From Qipengyuania sp. S6317L1 (GTDB lineage Bacteria > Pseudomonadota > Alphaproteobacteria > Sphingomonadales > Sphingomonadaceae), in NCBI RefSeq assembly GCF_023015615.1, contig NZ_JALKAJ010000001.1, positions 124,001 to 188,000 of the forward strand: 64,000 nt of DNA. Direction: 5' to 3'. Below, in pieces: positions 24,573-34,248 of this stretch; positions within the stretch are counted from its first letter, which is position 1; every line of letters starts with the position of its first letter. The translations under genes and the position numbers were made by a program. The notes under the pieces were generated by a model that saw only the letters and a list, made by a program, of their open reading frames with translations, had not been told where the DNA came from and ran no database searches.

Positions 24573-26816
24573 ATGTCAAAGCGGGGTGACGGCCTCTCGA
24601 ACAAGAACAAGCGCGGGGCCCGCCGCGCGGCGAGCGAGCGCGCCGGCTCATCAAAGAAAACCACCAGTAAAAAGAAGGCCAAACAGCCTATGGACGGTCC
24701 ATCACCGGTTTGGAAATGGACCAAGAGGTTGGTCGGCTTTGGCGCACTGGCGGCGCTTTTGGGCGCAGTGTTCCTTGCTTTTGCCGTCGGGATTGCGGCG
24801 CGCTCTCTTCCCAGCTTTTACCAGTTGAAATCGAGCCAGACCGGACAGACCATCCGCGTGCTGTCGCGCGACGGCAGCGAGATCGTCGAGATCGGCCCGA
24901 GCTTTGGCGAATGGCTCAGCCATGAGGAAATCCCGCAAAACATGCGCAACGCCATGATCGCGGTGGAGGACAAACGCTTCCACTCGCACTTTGGCGTGGA
25001 TCCGATCCGTCTGACCGGCGCGATTGTCGAAGGGGTTACTGGCGCACGATCGCGCCTTGGGGGCACCTCGACCATTACGCAGCAATTGGCGCGCAACCTC
25101 TTCCTGTCCTCCAACCGCACCTTTGACCGTAAAGCGCGCGAGGCGGTGCTGGCGATGGCGCTCGAATGGAATTTTTCCAAGGAACAAATCCTCGAGCTTT
25201 ATCTGAACAAGGTTTATTTTGGCGGCGGCGCTTACGGCATCGACAGCGCAAGCCGCAAATTCTTCAGCCACCCGGGCCGCGAACTCAGCGTCGCGGAAGC
25301 CTCGATCATCGCCGGCCTGGTCAAAGCGCCAAGCCGTTATTCCCCCACCGCCGATGTGCAAGCCGCCGTTGACCGCGCCGCCGTCGTGCTGCGCCTGATG
25401 CGCGAGCAAGGCTATATCACCGCCGATCAGGCCTCGGTCGATGTCGATACGGTCGAACTCAAACAGCAGGCAGGGCAAAATTCGGTGCGGTACTTCACCG
25501 ATTATGTGCTGCCGCAACTGGACCTTATCCTGCCGGAAACCAACGCGCCGTTGGAGGTGTGGACCACGCTTGATGTGGGGATGCAGCGCGCCGCGACCGC
25601 AGCGGTAGCAGCGAATTCGCCAGAGGGTGCGCAAGGCGCTTTGGTGAGCCTTGACCGCGATGGCGCGATCCTCGCGCTGGTGGGCGGCACCGATTACGTC
25701 GAAAGCAATTTCAACCGCGCAACCAACGCCATGCGCCAGCCCGGCTCATCGTGGAAGCTGTTCGTCTATCTCGCCGCGCTTGAGAAAGGCTACACCCCCG
25801 ATGATCGCGTGGTCGATACCCCGGTGACAATCGACGGGTGGAGCCCGCGCAATTCCAATGGCCGCAATGTGGGCGAGACGAACCTGCGCACCGCCTTTGC
25901 CTATTCGATCAACACGGTGGCGGCGCAATTGGGTAATGAAGTGGGCTTTGGCACGGTCGCCTCGATGGCTCGGCGCTTTGGGATCAGCTCGCCTATCTCG
26001 ACCTTCCCTTCGATGGTGCTTGGCTCATCCGAGGTGCGCCTGATCGAAATGACGCAGGCCTTTGCCGGAATTTCGGCGCGCGGCATGAAGGTGATGCCTT
26101 ACGGCATTACCAAGGTCGTGACCGCCGATGGCGAGACGATTTACGAGCACGAGCAACCGCGCGAAAACAAGGTCGTGCCCGATTATGTCGCGGCCGGCAT
26201 CACCGATCTCCTGCAAGCTGCGGTGCAAACGGGCACGGGCCGCGCAGCGCAGATCGGGCGCCCTGTTGCAGGTAAGACAGGCACCACCAGCTCTAACAAG
26301 GACGGGTGGTTCGTGGGCTTTTCGAGCGGCATAACAACCGGCGTCTGGATGGGCCGCGATGATGCAAAACGGGTGGCGGGGCTCCAAGGGGGCAGAGCGC
26401 CAGCCCGCGCGTTTGCCGCCTATATGCGGTACGCGGTGAAGGATCGTCCGGAAGAGCAATTCGACACCGAACTGAACCTTCCCGAATGGGCGCTCGAGCC
26501 TGACGAGGAGGCGATGTTCGGCGATCCGGATGATTATTACTTCATCGACGAGCAGGGCAATCTGATCGAGCCGGGCCGGCGCGATCCCGAAAGTCCGGCG
26601 TTTGACATCGATGGCGAGCAGGGTCTGGACCCTGTGGCGGAACCGCCACCCGCTGTCACCGATGACTTCCTGGACGAGGCGCTGGGCCGTCGGCCAAACG
26701 GCCCCGAAAGACAGCGCCCGCGCCAGAACCCGTCTATAAGTCAGGAGCCGCCTCGGCGCCCAAATTCCCCGCCACCGCAATCGGTGAGTGATCCCAATTT
26801 CCTCGGGGATGGGTGA
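24573..26816 (+). CDS. class A penicillin-binding protein (PBP1a-type transglycosylase/transpeptidase)
   Basis: The 747-residue protein has a basic cytoplasmic tail (1-50), one membrane helix (about 53-77), a GT51 glycosyltransferase domain (about 90-270) and a transpeptidase domain (about 330-620). GT51 motifs are EDKRFHSHFGVD, with the catalytic Glu near 132, and GGTSTITQQLARN. Transpeptidase motifs are SSWK at about 392-395 (SxxK), SIN and KTGTT. A Pro-rich acidic tail of over 100 residues follows. The enzyme polymerises and cross-links peptidoglycan in the periplasm. It is followed by a strong terminator. Confidence 0.94.
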   Translation: MSKRGDGLSNKNKRGARRAASERAGSSKKTTSKKKAKQPMDGPSPVWKWTKRLVGFGALAALLGAVFLAFAVGIAARSLPSFYQLKSSQTGQTIRVLSRDGSEIVEIGPSFGEWLSHEEIPQNMRNAMIAVEDKRFHSHFGVDPIRLTGAIVEGVTGARSRLGGTSTITQQLARNLFLSSNRTFDRKAREAVLAMALEWNFSKEQILELYLNKVYFGGGAYGIDSASRKFFSHPGRELSVAEASIIAGLVKAPSRYSPTADVQAAVDRAAVVLRLMREQGYITADQASVDVDTVELKQQAGQNSVRYFTDYVLPQLDLILPETNAPLEVWTTLDVGMQRAATAAVAANSPEGAQGALVSLDRDGAILALVGGTDYVESNFNRATNAMRQPGSSWKLFVYLAALEKGYTPDDRVVDTPVTIDGWSPRNSNGRNVGETNLRTAFAYSINTVAAQLGNEVGFGTVASMARRFGISSPISTFPSMVLGSSEVRLIEMTQAFAGISARGMKVMPYGITKVVTADGETIYEHEQPRENKVVPDYVAAGITDLLQAAVQTGTGRAAQIGRPVAGKTGTTSSNKDGWFVGFSSGITTGVWMGRDDAKRVAGLQGGRAPARAFAAYMRYAVKDRPEEQFDTELNLPEWALEPDEEAMFGDPDDYYFIDEQGNLIEPGRRDPESPAFDIDGEQGLDPVAEPPPAVTDDFLDEALGRRPNGPERQRPRQNPSISQEPPRRPNSPPPQSVSDPNFLGDG

Positions 26817-26840
26817 AAACCTTTAGCGCAGCTGCATAAG

Positions 26841-26882
26841 AAAAACCCCCGGTAGCCGATTGGCCGCCGGGGGTTTTGTTTT
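26841..26882. terminator. Rho-independent bidirectional terminator
   Basis: An 11-bp perfect stem is formed by AAAACCCCCGG (26842-26852) and CCGGGGGTTTT (26867-26877). It is flanked by A residues on the left and T residues on the right, so it can end transcription in both directions. It separates the convergent PBP gene and the HtrA-type protease gene. Confidence 0.88.
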
Positions 26883-26928
26883 GTCGGATTGCGTCCGTGA
26901 TCAGCTGCGCATCAGCAGCTATGCGTTA

Positions 26929-28449
26929 TCAGTTGCGCAGGCGGATCGGCAGGAAGCGTGGGGGCTGACCACGACGTTGCACACGCAGGAGGACAGCGTC
27001 GCGCCCTTCGCCTTCAGCGGTGGCAATTTGTTCGCGCAGCGCATCAACCGTGGTGACCGATTGATAGTTTGCCGAGAGGATCACATCGCCGCGGCGAAGA
27101 CCCTTGCGACCCGAATCCGAGTTTGGATCAACCGCACCGACCACAAGGCCGTTTGTATCCTCTGGCACGCCCAGGCTGCGCGCGATGCGCGGGGTCATCT
27201 CAAGCACTTGCAGACCGAGCTTTTCGGCGATGGTGTCATCGGTTTGGTCCGGATCCATCGGTTCGTCCGAGTCAGGGTCGAACGTCTGCGCCTGTTGAGC
27301 GAGTTCGTCCTCGCTCGGGCGGCGGGCAAGCGTCGTGTTCAACGTCACCCGGCGACCTTCGCGGATCACAGTGACCGGAACTGTCTCGCCCGGATCAATA
27401 TTGGCGACAAGGAACGAAACCGTCTGGTCAGAGGAAACCTCATTCCCGTCCACTTCCACGATGATGTCACCCGGCTCCATGCCAGCGCGCTCTGCGGGGC
27501 TGTCGTCGGTCACGATCTGGACGATTTCACCGCGATTGCGTGCAACGCCGAGAGAATCGGCGAGGTCGTCATTCATCGGCTGGAGATTGACACCAAGGTA
27601 ACCCCGCTCGATCTCTTGCCCTGCTTTAAGCTGCTCGACGATGGGGGCGGCAATCTCGCTGGGGATGGCAAAGCCGATGCCGACGCTGCCGCCGGAGGGC
27701 GAGAAGATCGCATTGTTGATGCCGATCACATTACCGCGCATGTCGAACAGCGGGCCGCCTGAATTGCCGCGGTTGATCGAGGCATCGGTCTGGATAAAGC
27801 GGTCATAGGCGCCGCCTTGGCCGGTGTTACGATAAACGGCCGAAATAATGCCCGAGGTAACGGTCCCACCAAGGCCAAACGGGTTGCCGATCGCAACCAC
27901 CCATTCGCCCACACGCGCTTCGGCGCTGTTACCAAAGGTCACGAAGGGGAAAGTCCGGTCCGATTTGATCTTGAGAACCGCGAGGTCAGAGGCAGCATCT
28001 GCGCCCACCAGATCGGCTTCGTATTCGGTTCCGTCGGGGAAAGTGACGGTGATCTCTTCCAGACGCGCACGGTTATCGGGGGCGACCACGTGATTGTTGG
28101 TCACGACAAAGCCGTCGGCGCTGATGATGAAGCCGGAACCGAGCGATTGCGCTTCGCGGCGTTGCGGTTGATTACCGCCCCGGCGGTTGAACAATTCGGC
28201 AAAAGGCGTGCCTGCAAACGGATTGCGATTGACCTCAACCGATTGGCGCGTCGCGATGTTCACCACGGCGGGCTGCAATTGCTGGGTAAGGTTGGCAAAG
28301 CTGGCAGGCGCACCCGCCTGGGGCACCACCCGGTCCATAACGTCTGTGTCGTTTTGCGCGACCTGCGCGCCGGCTGGAATGCCGGTCATCAGCGAGACGG
28401 CTGCACCGCCCACCAAAAGCGCGCTCGTCAGTCCATATACATACCGCAC
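26929..28449 (-). CDS. DegP/HtrA-type periplasmic serine protease
   Basis: The protein is about 506 residues, with a signal peptide, a trypsin-like protease domain and two PDZ domains (about 270-370 and 400-500). The catalytic triad is visible: His in VTNNHVV, Asp in AASDLAVLK and Ser in RGNSGGPLF. Such proteases degrade misfolded envelope proteins under heat or oxidative stress. The GTG at 28449 has GGAAG eight bases upstream. The frame is open to 28494, and a GTG at 28458 is another option. It lies downstream of hflK-hflC on the same strand, a frequent alphaproteobacterial cluster, though a 200-bp gap may hold its own promoter. Confidence 0.93.
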   Translation of the reverse strand: MRYVYGLTSALLVGGAAVSLMTGIPAGAQVAQNDTDVMDRVVPQAGAPASFANLTQQLQPAVVNIATRQSVEVNRNPFAGTPFAELFNRRGGNQPQRREAQSLGSGFIISADGFVVTNNHVVAPDNRARLEEITVTFPDGTEYEADLVGADAASDLAVLKIKSDRTFPFVTFGNSAEARVGEWVVAIGNPFGLGGTVTSGIISAVYRNTGQGGAYDRFIQTDASINRGNSGGPLFDMRGNVIGINNAIFSPSGGSVGIGFAIPSEIAAPIVEQLKAGQEIERGYLGVNLQPMNDDLADSLGVARNRGEIVQIVTDDSPAERAGMEPGDIIVEVDGNEVSSDQTVSFLVANIDPGETVPVTVIREGRRVTLNTTLARRPSEDELAQQAQTFDPDSDEPMDPDQTDDTIAEKLGLQVLEMTPRIARSLGVPEDTNGLVVGAVDPNSDSGRKGLRRGDVILSANYQSVTTVDALREQIATAEGEGRDAVLLRVQRRGQPPRFLPIRLRN

Positions 28450-28649
28450 GTTGCTCACTTCCTTTGTATCCTTCCTCGGGTGACCGGCCTTCAAAAGGCC
28501 GCGATCACACAGTTACCAATCTACGCATCCCAATAGGCCCGAGGGGCACTTAACGGCGATTGAACGCATAAGACATTCGTAGTCGCTCATCAGCGGTTCG
28601 TCGGAGCACAGCCCCGCACCCCCGCTAAATGCCCCGTCCCGAAACGCAT

Positions 28650-29498
28650 CTAGCGCCGCCCGCGGAACTGGCGCAGATACTCGTTATCAGGTGAGAGAAT
28701 GATCGAGCTTTCGCCCCGTCCTGCTTCGCCCTGACGCGCGTCGCGGAATGTTTCGTCATAACTCTGCATGGCCCGGTAGAAATCGTAGAAGTTCGGGTCC
28801 TGCCCGAAGCTCTGCGCATAGATGCGCGCCGCTTCTGCGTCTGCCTCTGCGCGGATGACCCGTGCATCGCGCGAGCCCGCTGCACGTATGGTGCGCGCCT
28901 CGCGCTCACGGTCCGATTTCATGCGCTCGAACGCGGATTCGAGCGGACGGCCTGAAGGAAGATCGGTGCGCTTGATCTGAACGTCGATCACCTCGGCTCC
29001 ATACTGCTGCGCCTCACGGTCAAGGTTCGCGCGAACATTGGCGAGCGCATTGCCGCGTTCAGCGGTCAGCATAGAGGCAAAGGTACGACGACCCAGTTCC
29101 TGGCGCAGCGCCGAGTTTAAAATCGGCTCAAGCGCGGCGCGAACACCCTGCTCGCTGCCTGCACGTTCGATCATCAATTTGGGATTGACGATGCGGAACC
29201 GCGCATAGGCATCCACCAGCAAGCGTTGCTGATCGTTGGAGAGCACCTCTTCCTGCGTCATTTCAAGGTCGAGCACGCGCTTGTCGATGCGCTGGATCTG
29301 CTCGATCAATGGCACACGGAAATAAAGCCCTGCGTCATAATCGCTTCCCGGACGGTTGGCGAAGCGAACTGGCTCACCAGTGCGGATTACCACAACCTGT
29401 TCTTCTTCATTGACGACATAGGCGCTCATGAAGAAGCCAATGACTAGAACGCCAATCGCGATGATCGGCATTTTGTAATTGTTCCAGAGATTTTCCAT
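28650..29498 (-). CDS. hflC: protease modulator HflC
   Basis: The 282-residue protein has an N-terminal membrane helix (about 8-27) and an SPFH/Band 7 domain with VVIRTGEPVRFANRPGSDYDAGLYFRVP and KRVLDLEM near the start. It has a helical stretch rich in Arg, Glu and Ala at about 170-235. HflC forms with HflK a large cage in the inner membrane around the FtsH protease and regulates its access to membrane substrates. The ATG overlaps the hflK stop (TAATG). Confidence 0.94.
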   Translation of the reverse strand: MENLWNNYKMPIIAIGVLVIGFFMSAYVVNEEEQVVVIRTGEPVRFANRPGSDYDAGLYFRVPLIEQIQRIDKRVLDLEMTQEEVLSNDQQRLLVDAYARFRIVNPKLMIERAGSEQGVRAALEPILNSALRQELGRRTFASMLTAERGNALANVRANLDREAQQYGAEVIDVQIKRTDLPSGRPLESAFERMKSDREREARTIRAAGSRDARVIRAEADAEAARIYAQSFGQDPNFYDFYRAMQSYDETFRDARQGEAGRGESSIILSPDNEYLRQFRGRR

Positions 29499-30682
29499 TA
29501 TTGGCCTCCAGAGTTTTGCGTCTGACGCGGCGTGGCTTCAACAGTGATGCCGTTATTGGCATTGTCAGCATTGTTGGCGCGGCGGCGAATTTCGGGAAGC
29601 GGCAGGTAAGGCGTCACGCCCTCTGTCTCGATGATGGTCTTGTCCGTGGTCGAAAGCACCCGCTCCATCGTTTCGTAATAGAGACGCTGGCGCGTAACGC
29701 CCGGAGCAAGGCGATATTGCTCATAAACCTTGTCGAATGCCTCGGCCTCACCTTCGGCCTGGGCAAGCGTTTGCTGAGCGTAACCTTGCGCCTGGTTGCG
29801 CGCCCGGTCGGCATCCTGTTCAGCCACAGAGACATCGCGGAAGGCATCGTTCACCGTGCTCGGCGGGTCCGCTTTTGCAACGTTGATACCCACCACCTGA
29901 ATACCGGAACGATACTCGTCCAGCGTCTCCTGCATGCGTTCGCGCACCGATAGTTCGATTTCTGCACGGCCTTGACCGGTGAAGGTGTCGTTCAATGTTT
30001 TTTCAGCGATGGTTGCGCGCATCGCGGCTTCGGCAACTTCATTGACGGTCTCGACCGGTTCGGCGAGCTCGAACTTGAAGTTTTCCAGATTGCTGATCCG
30101 CCAGCGCACGACGTAGCTCAGATCAACAAGGTTCTGGTCGCCTGTGAGAATCAGCTTTTCGGAAGAGCCATTGGGAATGCGCACTTCGCGGATCCCTTCG
30201 ACGTTCTCTTTATCGACGGTTTCGATCGGGTAGGGCGCACTGAATTGCAGGCCCGGCGTCATCGTCCGGCTGTAACTGCCGAGCCTCTTTACGACCGCGT
30301 TTTCGCCCGGCTGGATCAGGTGCATCCCTGTGCCAAGGAACCACAGGACTACGCCGCCTGCGACAAGGATCGGCAGCCACGAGCCGCCGCCGGGACGCTC
30401 TGGAAAACGAAACGAGGGGCCACCGCCGCCGCCGCCTGCGCGGCGCGGGCCTTCGGGGCCTCTGTTTTTGAAGATATCCTCAATGCTGGCCGAACGACGT
30501 TTGCCATCGTCCGAACCGCCACCACCACCGGGAAGCCACGGATTGCGCGGCCCATCTCTTCCGGGGCCATCTTTCCCGGGCCCATCGGACTTGTCGCCAG
30601 AAGGCGCACCGCCTGATCCTTCGCCCGAACCACCGCCCTTGCCGCCAGTGGAATTACCCCAGGGATTTTTCTTGCCTGCCAT
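29498..30682 (-). CDS. hflK: protease modulator HflK
   Basis: The 394-residue protein begins MAGKKNPWGN and is Gly/Ser/Pro-rich to about residue 90, then has a membrane helix and an SPFH domain with the HflK hallmark GMHLIQPGENAVVKRLGSYSRTMTPGLQF. A helical, Ala/Glu/Gln-rich segment follows. It partners HflC in the FtsH-associated membrane cage. An alternative ATG at 30724 adds 14 residues (MQIFDGFRKQWGLA) with AAAAGG close before it. The open frame that continues to 31981 is antisense to mrp and not coding. It is divergent from mrp. Confidence 0.93.
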   Translation of the reverse strand: MAGKKNPWGNSTGGKGGGSGEGSGGAPSGDKSDGPGKDGPGRDGPRNPWLPGGGGGSDDGKRRSASIEDIFKNRGPEGPRRAGGGGGGPSFRFPERPGGGSWLPILVAGGVVLWFLGTGMHLIQPGENAVVKRLGSYSRTMTPGLQFSAPYPIETVDKENVEGIREVRIPNGSSEKLILTGDQNLVDLSYVVRWRISNLENFKFELAEPVETVNEVAEAAMRATIAEKTLNDTFTGQGRAEIELSVRERMQETLDEYRSGIQVVGINVAKADPPSTVNDAFRDVSVAEQDADRARNQAQGYAQQTLAQAEGEAEAFDKVYEQYRLAPGVTRQRLYYETMERVLSTTDKTIIETEGVTPYLPLPEIRRRANNADNANNGITVEATPRQTQNSGGQ

Positions 30683-30799
30683 GGCAAGGCCCCATTGTTT
30701 TCTAAAGCCGTCAAAAATCTGCATGGACCTTTTATAGGAACGCCTTTCTAGGAAAAACAGGGGTTCGCCCATACAAAATGGTGCTAGAGGCCCATTGCT

Positions 30800-31801
30800 A
30801 TGAGCACTGATGATAAATCTGCCCCGAACATCGCCGCTGCCGAGGCATTGTTGCGCGACGCTTTGCCTGTCGAGATACAGGGCCGCATCCGTTCTGCACG
30901 CCTCAAGGATGCGCGTGCCATTATCGTTGCAGAGGCCGGCGATCTGGGGGCAAAAGCGCGCGAAGAGCTTGAGTCGCTGATCGAAACCTCTCTTGCCCCG
31001 CTTGGCGAAGTTGACGAGGTTCGCGTCGCCCTGATCGCGGATCGCAGGCGGCGCATGATCATCGCGGTTGGTTCTGGCAAAGGCGGAGTGGGCAAATCGA
31101 CGCTCACCACCAATCTTGCGGTGGCCTTGGCCAAAATGGGTCGCAAAGTCGGTGTGATCGACGGCGATATATACGGGCCCAGTCAGGCGCGCCTTCTCGC
31201 CACAGAAAAAACGAAGGCAGAGGCAAGGGACGAGAAACTCGTGCCGATTGAAAGCCCTTACGGGGTCAAAATGCTTTCGATGGGCAATCTGGTGGCGCAA
31301 GGCAAAGCGCTCGCGTGGCGCGGACCAATGGCGGGCAAGGCGCTCACACAGATTGTCGATGCGCATTGGGAGGACACCGAAGTGCTCTTGATCGACCTGC
31401 CACCGGGAACAGGCGATGTGCAAATCTCGATGATGGCGGACAACAAGCCCGATGGCGCTATCCTTGTCTCCACCCCGCAGGATCTGGCGCTTCTGGATGC
31501 AGCGCGGGCCGGACAATTGTTCGAAGACGGCGATGTGCCGGTGATCGGTTTGGTCGAGAATATGTCGGGATATGCCTGTCCTGAATGCGGGGCTGTCTCC
31601 AACCCCTTTGGAGAGGGCGGGGTGGAGAAATTCGCCAAGGCTCTGGAAATCCCGTTCCTGGGCAAAGTTCCGCTGACGATGGAGACGCGGCTCGCTGGCG
31701 ATGCCGGTAAACCGCCCGCTGCAACGGATGATGCGAATTCGCAGCCGTTTATAGCTATCGCCGAGGCGCTTGATCGCTGGATGAAATCCGGCAAGGTCTA
31801 A
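30800..31801 (+). CDS. mrp: Mrp/NBP35-family iron-sulfur carrier ATPase
   Basis: The 333-residue protein has an N-terminal MIP18-like domain of about 85 residues, then the P-loop ATPase with the deviant Walker A GKGGVGKST, the VIDGDIYGPSQ switch segment, and IDLPPGTGD. A CPEC motif near residue 260 is the CxxC that holds a bridging Fe-S cluster between two monomers. Mrp/ApbC delivers Fe-S clusters to target proteins in the cytosol. The MIP18-like domain at the N-terminus is usual in proteobacterial members. Confidence 0.94.
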   Translation: MSTDDKSAPNIAAAEALLRDALPVEIQGRIRSARLKDARAIIVAEAGDLGAKAREELESLIETSLAPLGEVDEVRVALIADRRRRMIIAVGSGKGGVGKSTLTTNLAVALAKMGRKVGVIDGDIYGPSQARLLATEKTKAEARDEKLVPIESPYGVKMLSMGNLVAQGKALAWRGPMAGKALTQIVDAHWEDTEVLLIDLPPGTGDVQISMMADNKPDGAILVSTPQDLALLDAARAGQLFEDGDVPVIGLVENMSGYACPECGAVSNPFGEGGVEKFAKALEIPFLGKVPLTMETRLAGDAGKPPAATDDANSQPFIAIAEALDRWMKSGKV

Positions 31802-31841
31802 TCTCCCGTTCTGGCGACGGGGCACAAACGATAGGGCGGCG

Positions 31842-34151
31842 ATGCAAATAACACGGCGAGGGGTGATGACGGGGGCGGCCATTGGCGGCGGTCTGGTCGT
31901 GGCCTGGTGGTTTTTGCCGCGCGAATATCCCAACCCTCTAACCCCGGCACGCGGTGAACATGTGCTGGGTGCGTGGCTCAAGATTGCCGAGGATGGCGTG
32001 GTCTCGGTCGCGGTGCCCCAGTTGGAGATGGGGCAGGGGATAACGACGCTGATCCCGCAAATCGTCGCAGAGGAACTGGGTGCAGACTGGCGCCAGATCG
32101 CGGTTGAACCCGCCGCTGCTGCGCCCGCCTATCCCAACACGCCCTTGGCCAAACGGTGGATCAGCCTCTGGGACCCGGCGACTGCCGGGTTGTCCGGCGG
32201 CGTGGATGATATGCTGGCGGAACGCTTTGCGACCTCCAACGCCTTTACTGCCACCGCCGACGGCACATCGCTTGCCGCCTATGAACAGCCCGCCCGCGAA
32301 GCCGCAGCTGCTGCGCGTGCAATGCTCGCGATGGAAGCCGCCGACAGGTGGAACGCTTCATGGGAAGAGTGCGAGGTTTATGCAGGGCTCGTGCGGCTTG
32401 GCGATAGACGGGCAAGTTTCGGAGAGCTTGCTGCTGGCGCTGCCGGGCAATCGCCGCCCGACCCGCCGCCGCTTCGCCCCGAGCTTGCCGATGAGACACC
32501 GCAGGCAGGCTCAAGCGAGGCCGATGCCGGCCCTGCTGCTTCTTTTCCGCGCATTGACCTGCCTTCCAAGGTCGACGGCTCCTACCGTTTTGCAGGCGAT
32601 GTGCGGCTTCCCGGCATGGTCTTTGCCGCGATCCGCCATGGTCCCAACAACGGCAGCGAACTGACCGGTTTCAATGTCGAGCGCGCTCAGGGCATTGGCG
32701 GGATCGTGGGCGCTGTCAAAACCAAGCGTTGGCTTGCGGTGGCGGCAACCACATGGTGGAGTGCGGAGCGCGCGCTCAGAGCCATGGAGCCGCAATTCAA
32801 GACGCAATATCCCGTTTCCAGCGAGGATATCGGCGCGCGGCTCGACACGCTCCTGACCGCTGGCGACAGCTTCAAGACCCACGAGACGGGCTTTGGCGAA
32901 GAGGCGATGGCACGCGTCGATATGGCGCGTCGCTATGAGGTTGATCCCTTCCACGCGGCCCCTGTCGAAACGGCGAGCGCAGCGGCGAGGCTTTCCGATG
33001 GGCGGCTGGAGCTATGGATCGCGACACAGGCGCCTGAACAAACCCGCGCGGCGGCTGCGAAAGCGGTGGGGCTGGGGATCGAGGATGTCGCGCTTTACCC
33101 GATGGCTGCTGGCGGCAGCTTCGATGCGCGGCTCGAAAACGACCACGCCATCGAAGTGGCGCATATCGCAAAAGAGCTTGGCCGCCCGGTCCACCTCACA
33201 TGGTCGCGGCGTGAGGAGATGATCCGCTCACGGCCCTATGCGCCCGTCTATACTCTCGTGGGAGCGCAGCTTGCAGGCGAGGGCGAGGCCGAAGGGGGAG
33301 GTGCGATTGATGCGCTGAAAATCCGGGCTGCAACCCCGCCTTCCACCCATGAATTTGGCCGCCGCCTGTTCGGCAATCTCACCCCATGGGCCGCGATACG
33401 CGAAACCACGGGAATGAAAGACGAACTCGCGATGGAGGGGATGGTCCCGCCCTACGCCCTCCCCAGTGTGACCGTGCGCCATGTCCCGGTCGAAACCGGC
33501 TATCCCTCAGGGCGCGTGCGCGGCAATGCCTATGTCGCGGGCACTTTTGCGATTGAAAGCTTCGTCGACGAAGTGGCCGCCCAATCGGGACGCGAGCCGC
33601 TGTCCTACCGGATGTCGATGCTGGGCTCCGATGTGCGCCTCGCCGCCTGCCTTCAGCGCGCGGCCAGCCTTGCGGAATGGGACGGCGGGCTCGATCAGAG
33701 CGGGCAGGGGCTTGCCTGCCTTCGCATTGGCGACAAGGAAACCGGCGGGCGCATCGCCTGTGTCGCGACCGCGCGGCAGGGCGAAGGGGGGCTTCGCGTC
33801 TCGCGCCTTACCGCTGCGGTCGATATCGGTCGGATCATCAATCTCGACATTGCGCGGCAACAAATCGAAGGGGGGCTCTTGTTCGGACTTGGTATCGCAT
33901 TGGGCAGTCCGCTTGCGGTGCGCGGCGGCCTTCCGGCAAGCTTCGAATATGCCGATCTGAACCTTCCCAAGCTTGGCGATTGCCCGGAAATCGTGGTCGA
34001 TTTTCTCCCCCGAACAGACGGCACTGCCGCCGCAGGGTTTGACCCTGGCGAATTGGGAGTAGGGGTGGTCAGCCCTGCGATTGCCAATGCGCTGTTCTCT
34101 GCTACAGGCTTGCGGCTCAGGCGATTGCCCCTACTTTCCGGGGGGCTCTAG
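31842..34151 (+). CDS. Tat-exported molybdopterin-binding oxidoreductase subunit (IorB/XdhB-like), orphan
   Basis: The 769-residue protein begins with a twin-arginine signal (TRRGVMTGAAIGGG) and a hydrophobic segment. It carries the xanthine dehydrogenase-type molybdopterin-binding fold: EMGQGITTLIPQIVAEELG near 63, VDIGRIINLDIARQQIEGGLLFGLG near 665-690, and GELGVG with the catalytic Glu at about 737. It resembles isoquinoline 1-oxidoreductase beta subunits. The expected small [2Fe-2S] partner and maturation factors are not next to it: mrp precedes and hemH follows. The substrate is unknown and the partner may lie elsewhere. Confidence 0.88.
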   Translation: MQITRRGVMTGAAIGGGLVVAWWFLPREYPNPLTPARGEHVLGAWLKIAEDGVVSVAVPQLEMGQGITTLIPQIVAEELGADWRQIAVEPAAAAPAYPNTPLAKRWISLWDPATAGLSGGVDDMLAERFATSNAFTATADGTSLAAYEQPAREAAAAARAMLAMEAADRWNASWEECEVYAGLVRLGDRRASFGELAAGAAGQSPPDPPPLRPELADETPQAGSSEADAGPAASFPRIDLPSKVDGSYRFAGDVRLPGMVFAAIRHGPNNGSELTGFNVERAQGIGGIVGAVKTKRWLAVAATTWWSAERALRAMEPQFKTQYPVSSEDIGARLDTLLTAGDSFKTHETGFGEEAMARVDMARRYEVDPFHAAPVETASAAARLSDGRLELWIATQAPEQTRAAAAKAVGLGIEDVALYPMAAGGSFDARLENDHAIEVAHIAKELGRPVHLTWSRREEMIRSRPYAPVYTLVGAQLAGEGEAEGGGAIDALKIRAATPPSTHEFGRRLFGNLTPWAAIRETTGMKDELAMEGMVPPYALPSVTVRHVPVETGYPSGRVRGNAYVAGTFAIESFVDEVAAQSGREPLSYRMSMLGSDVRLAACLQRAASLAEWDGGLDQSGQGLACLRIGDKETGGRIACVATARQGEGGLRVSRLTAAVDIGRIINLDIARQQIEGGLLFGLGIALGSPLAVRGGLPASFEYADLNLPKLGDCPEIVVDFLPRTDGTAAAGFDPGELGVGVVSPAIANALFSATGLRLRRLPLLSGGL

Positions 34152-34248
34152 CGTGTGGGTTCGCGATGCTCTCGTCCCGAGATTGTCGCCGATATATCTG
34201 ATTGGCGTTTGGACCCATAATCACTTTTGAAGCGTTATCCCGAGCGAA

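Noticed and set aside
29498..31981. An 827-codon open frame on the minus strand extending HflK upstream
   Set aside because: The upstream half is antisense to mrp and has no family similarity. HflK has normal starts at 30682 or 30724.
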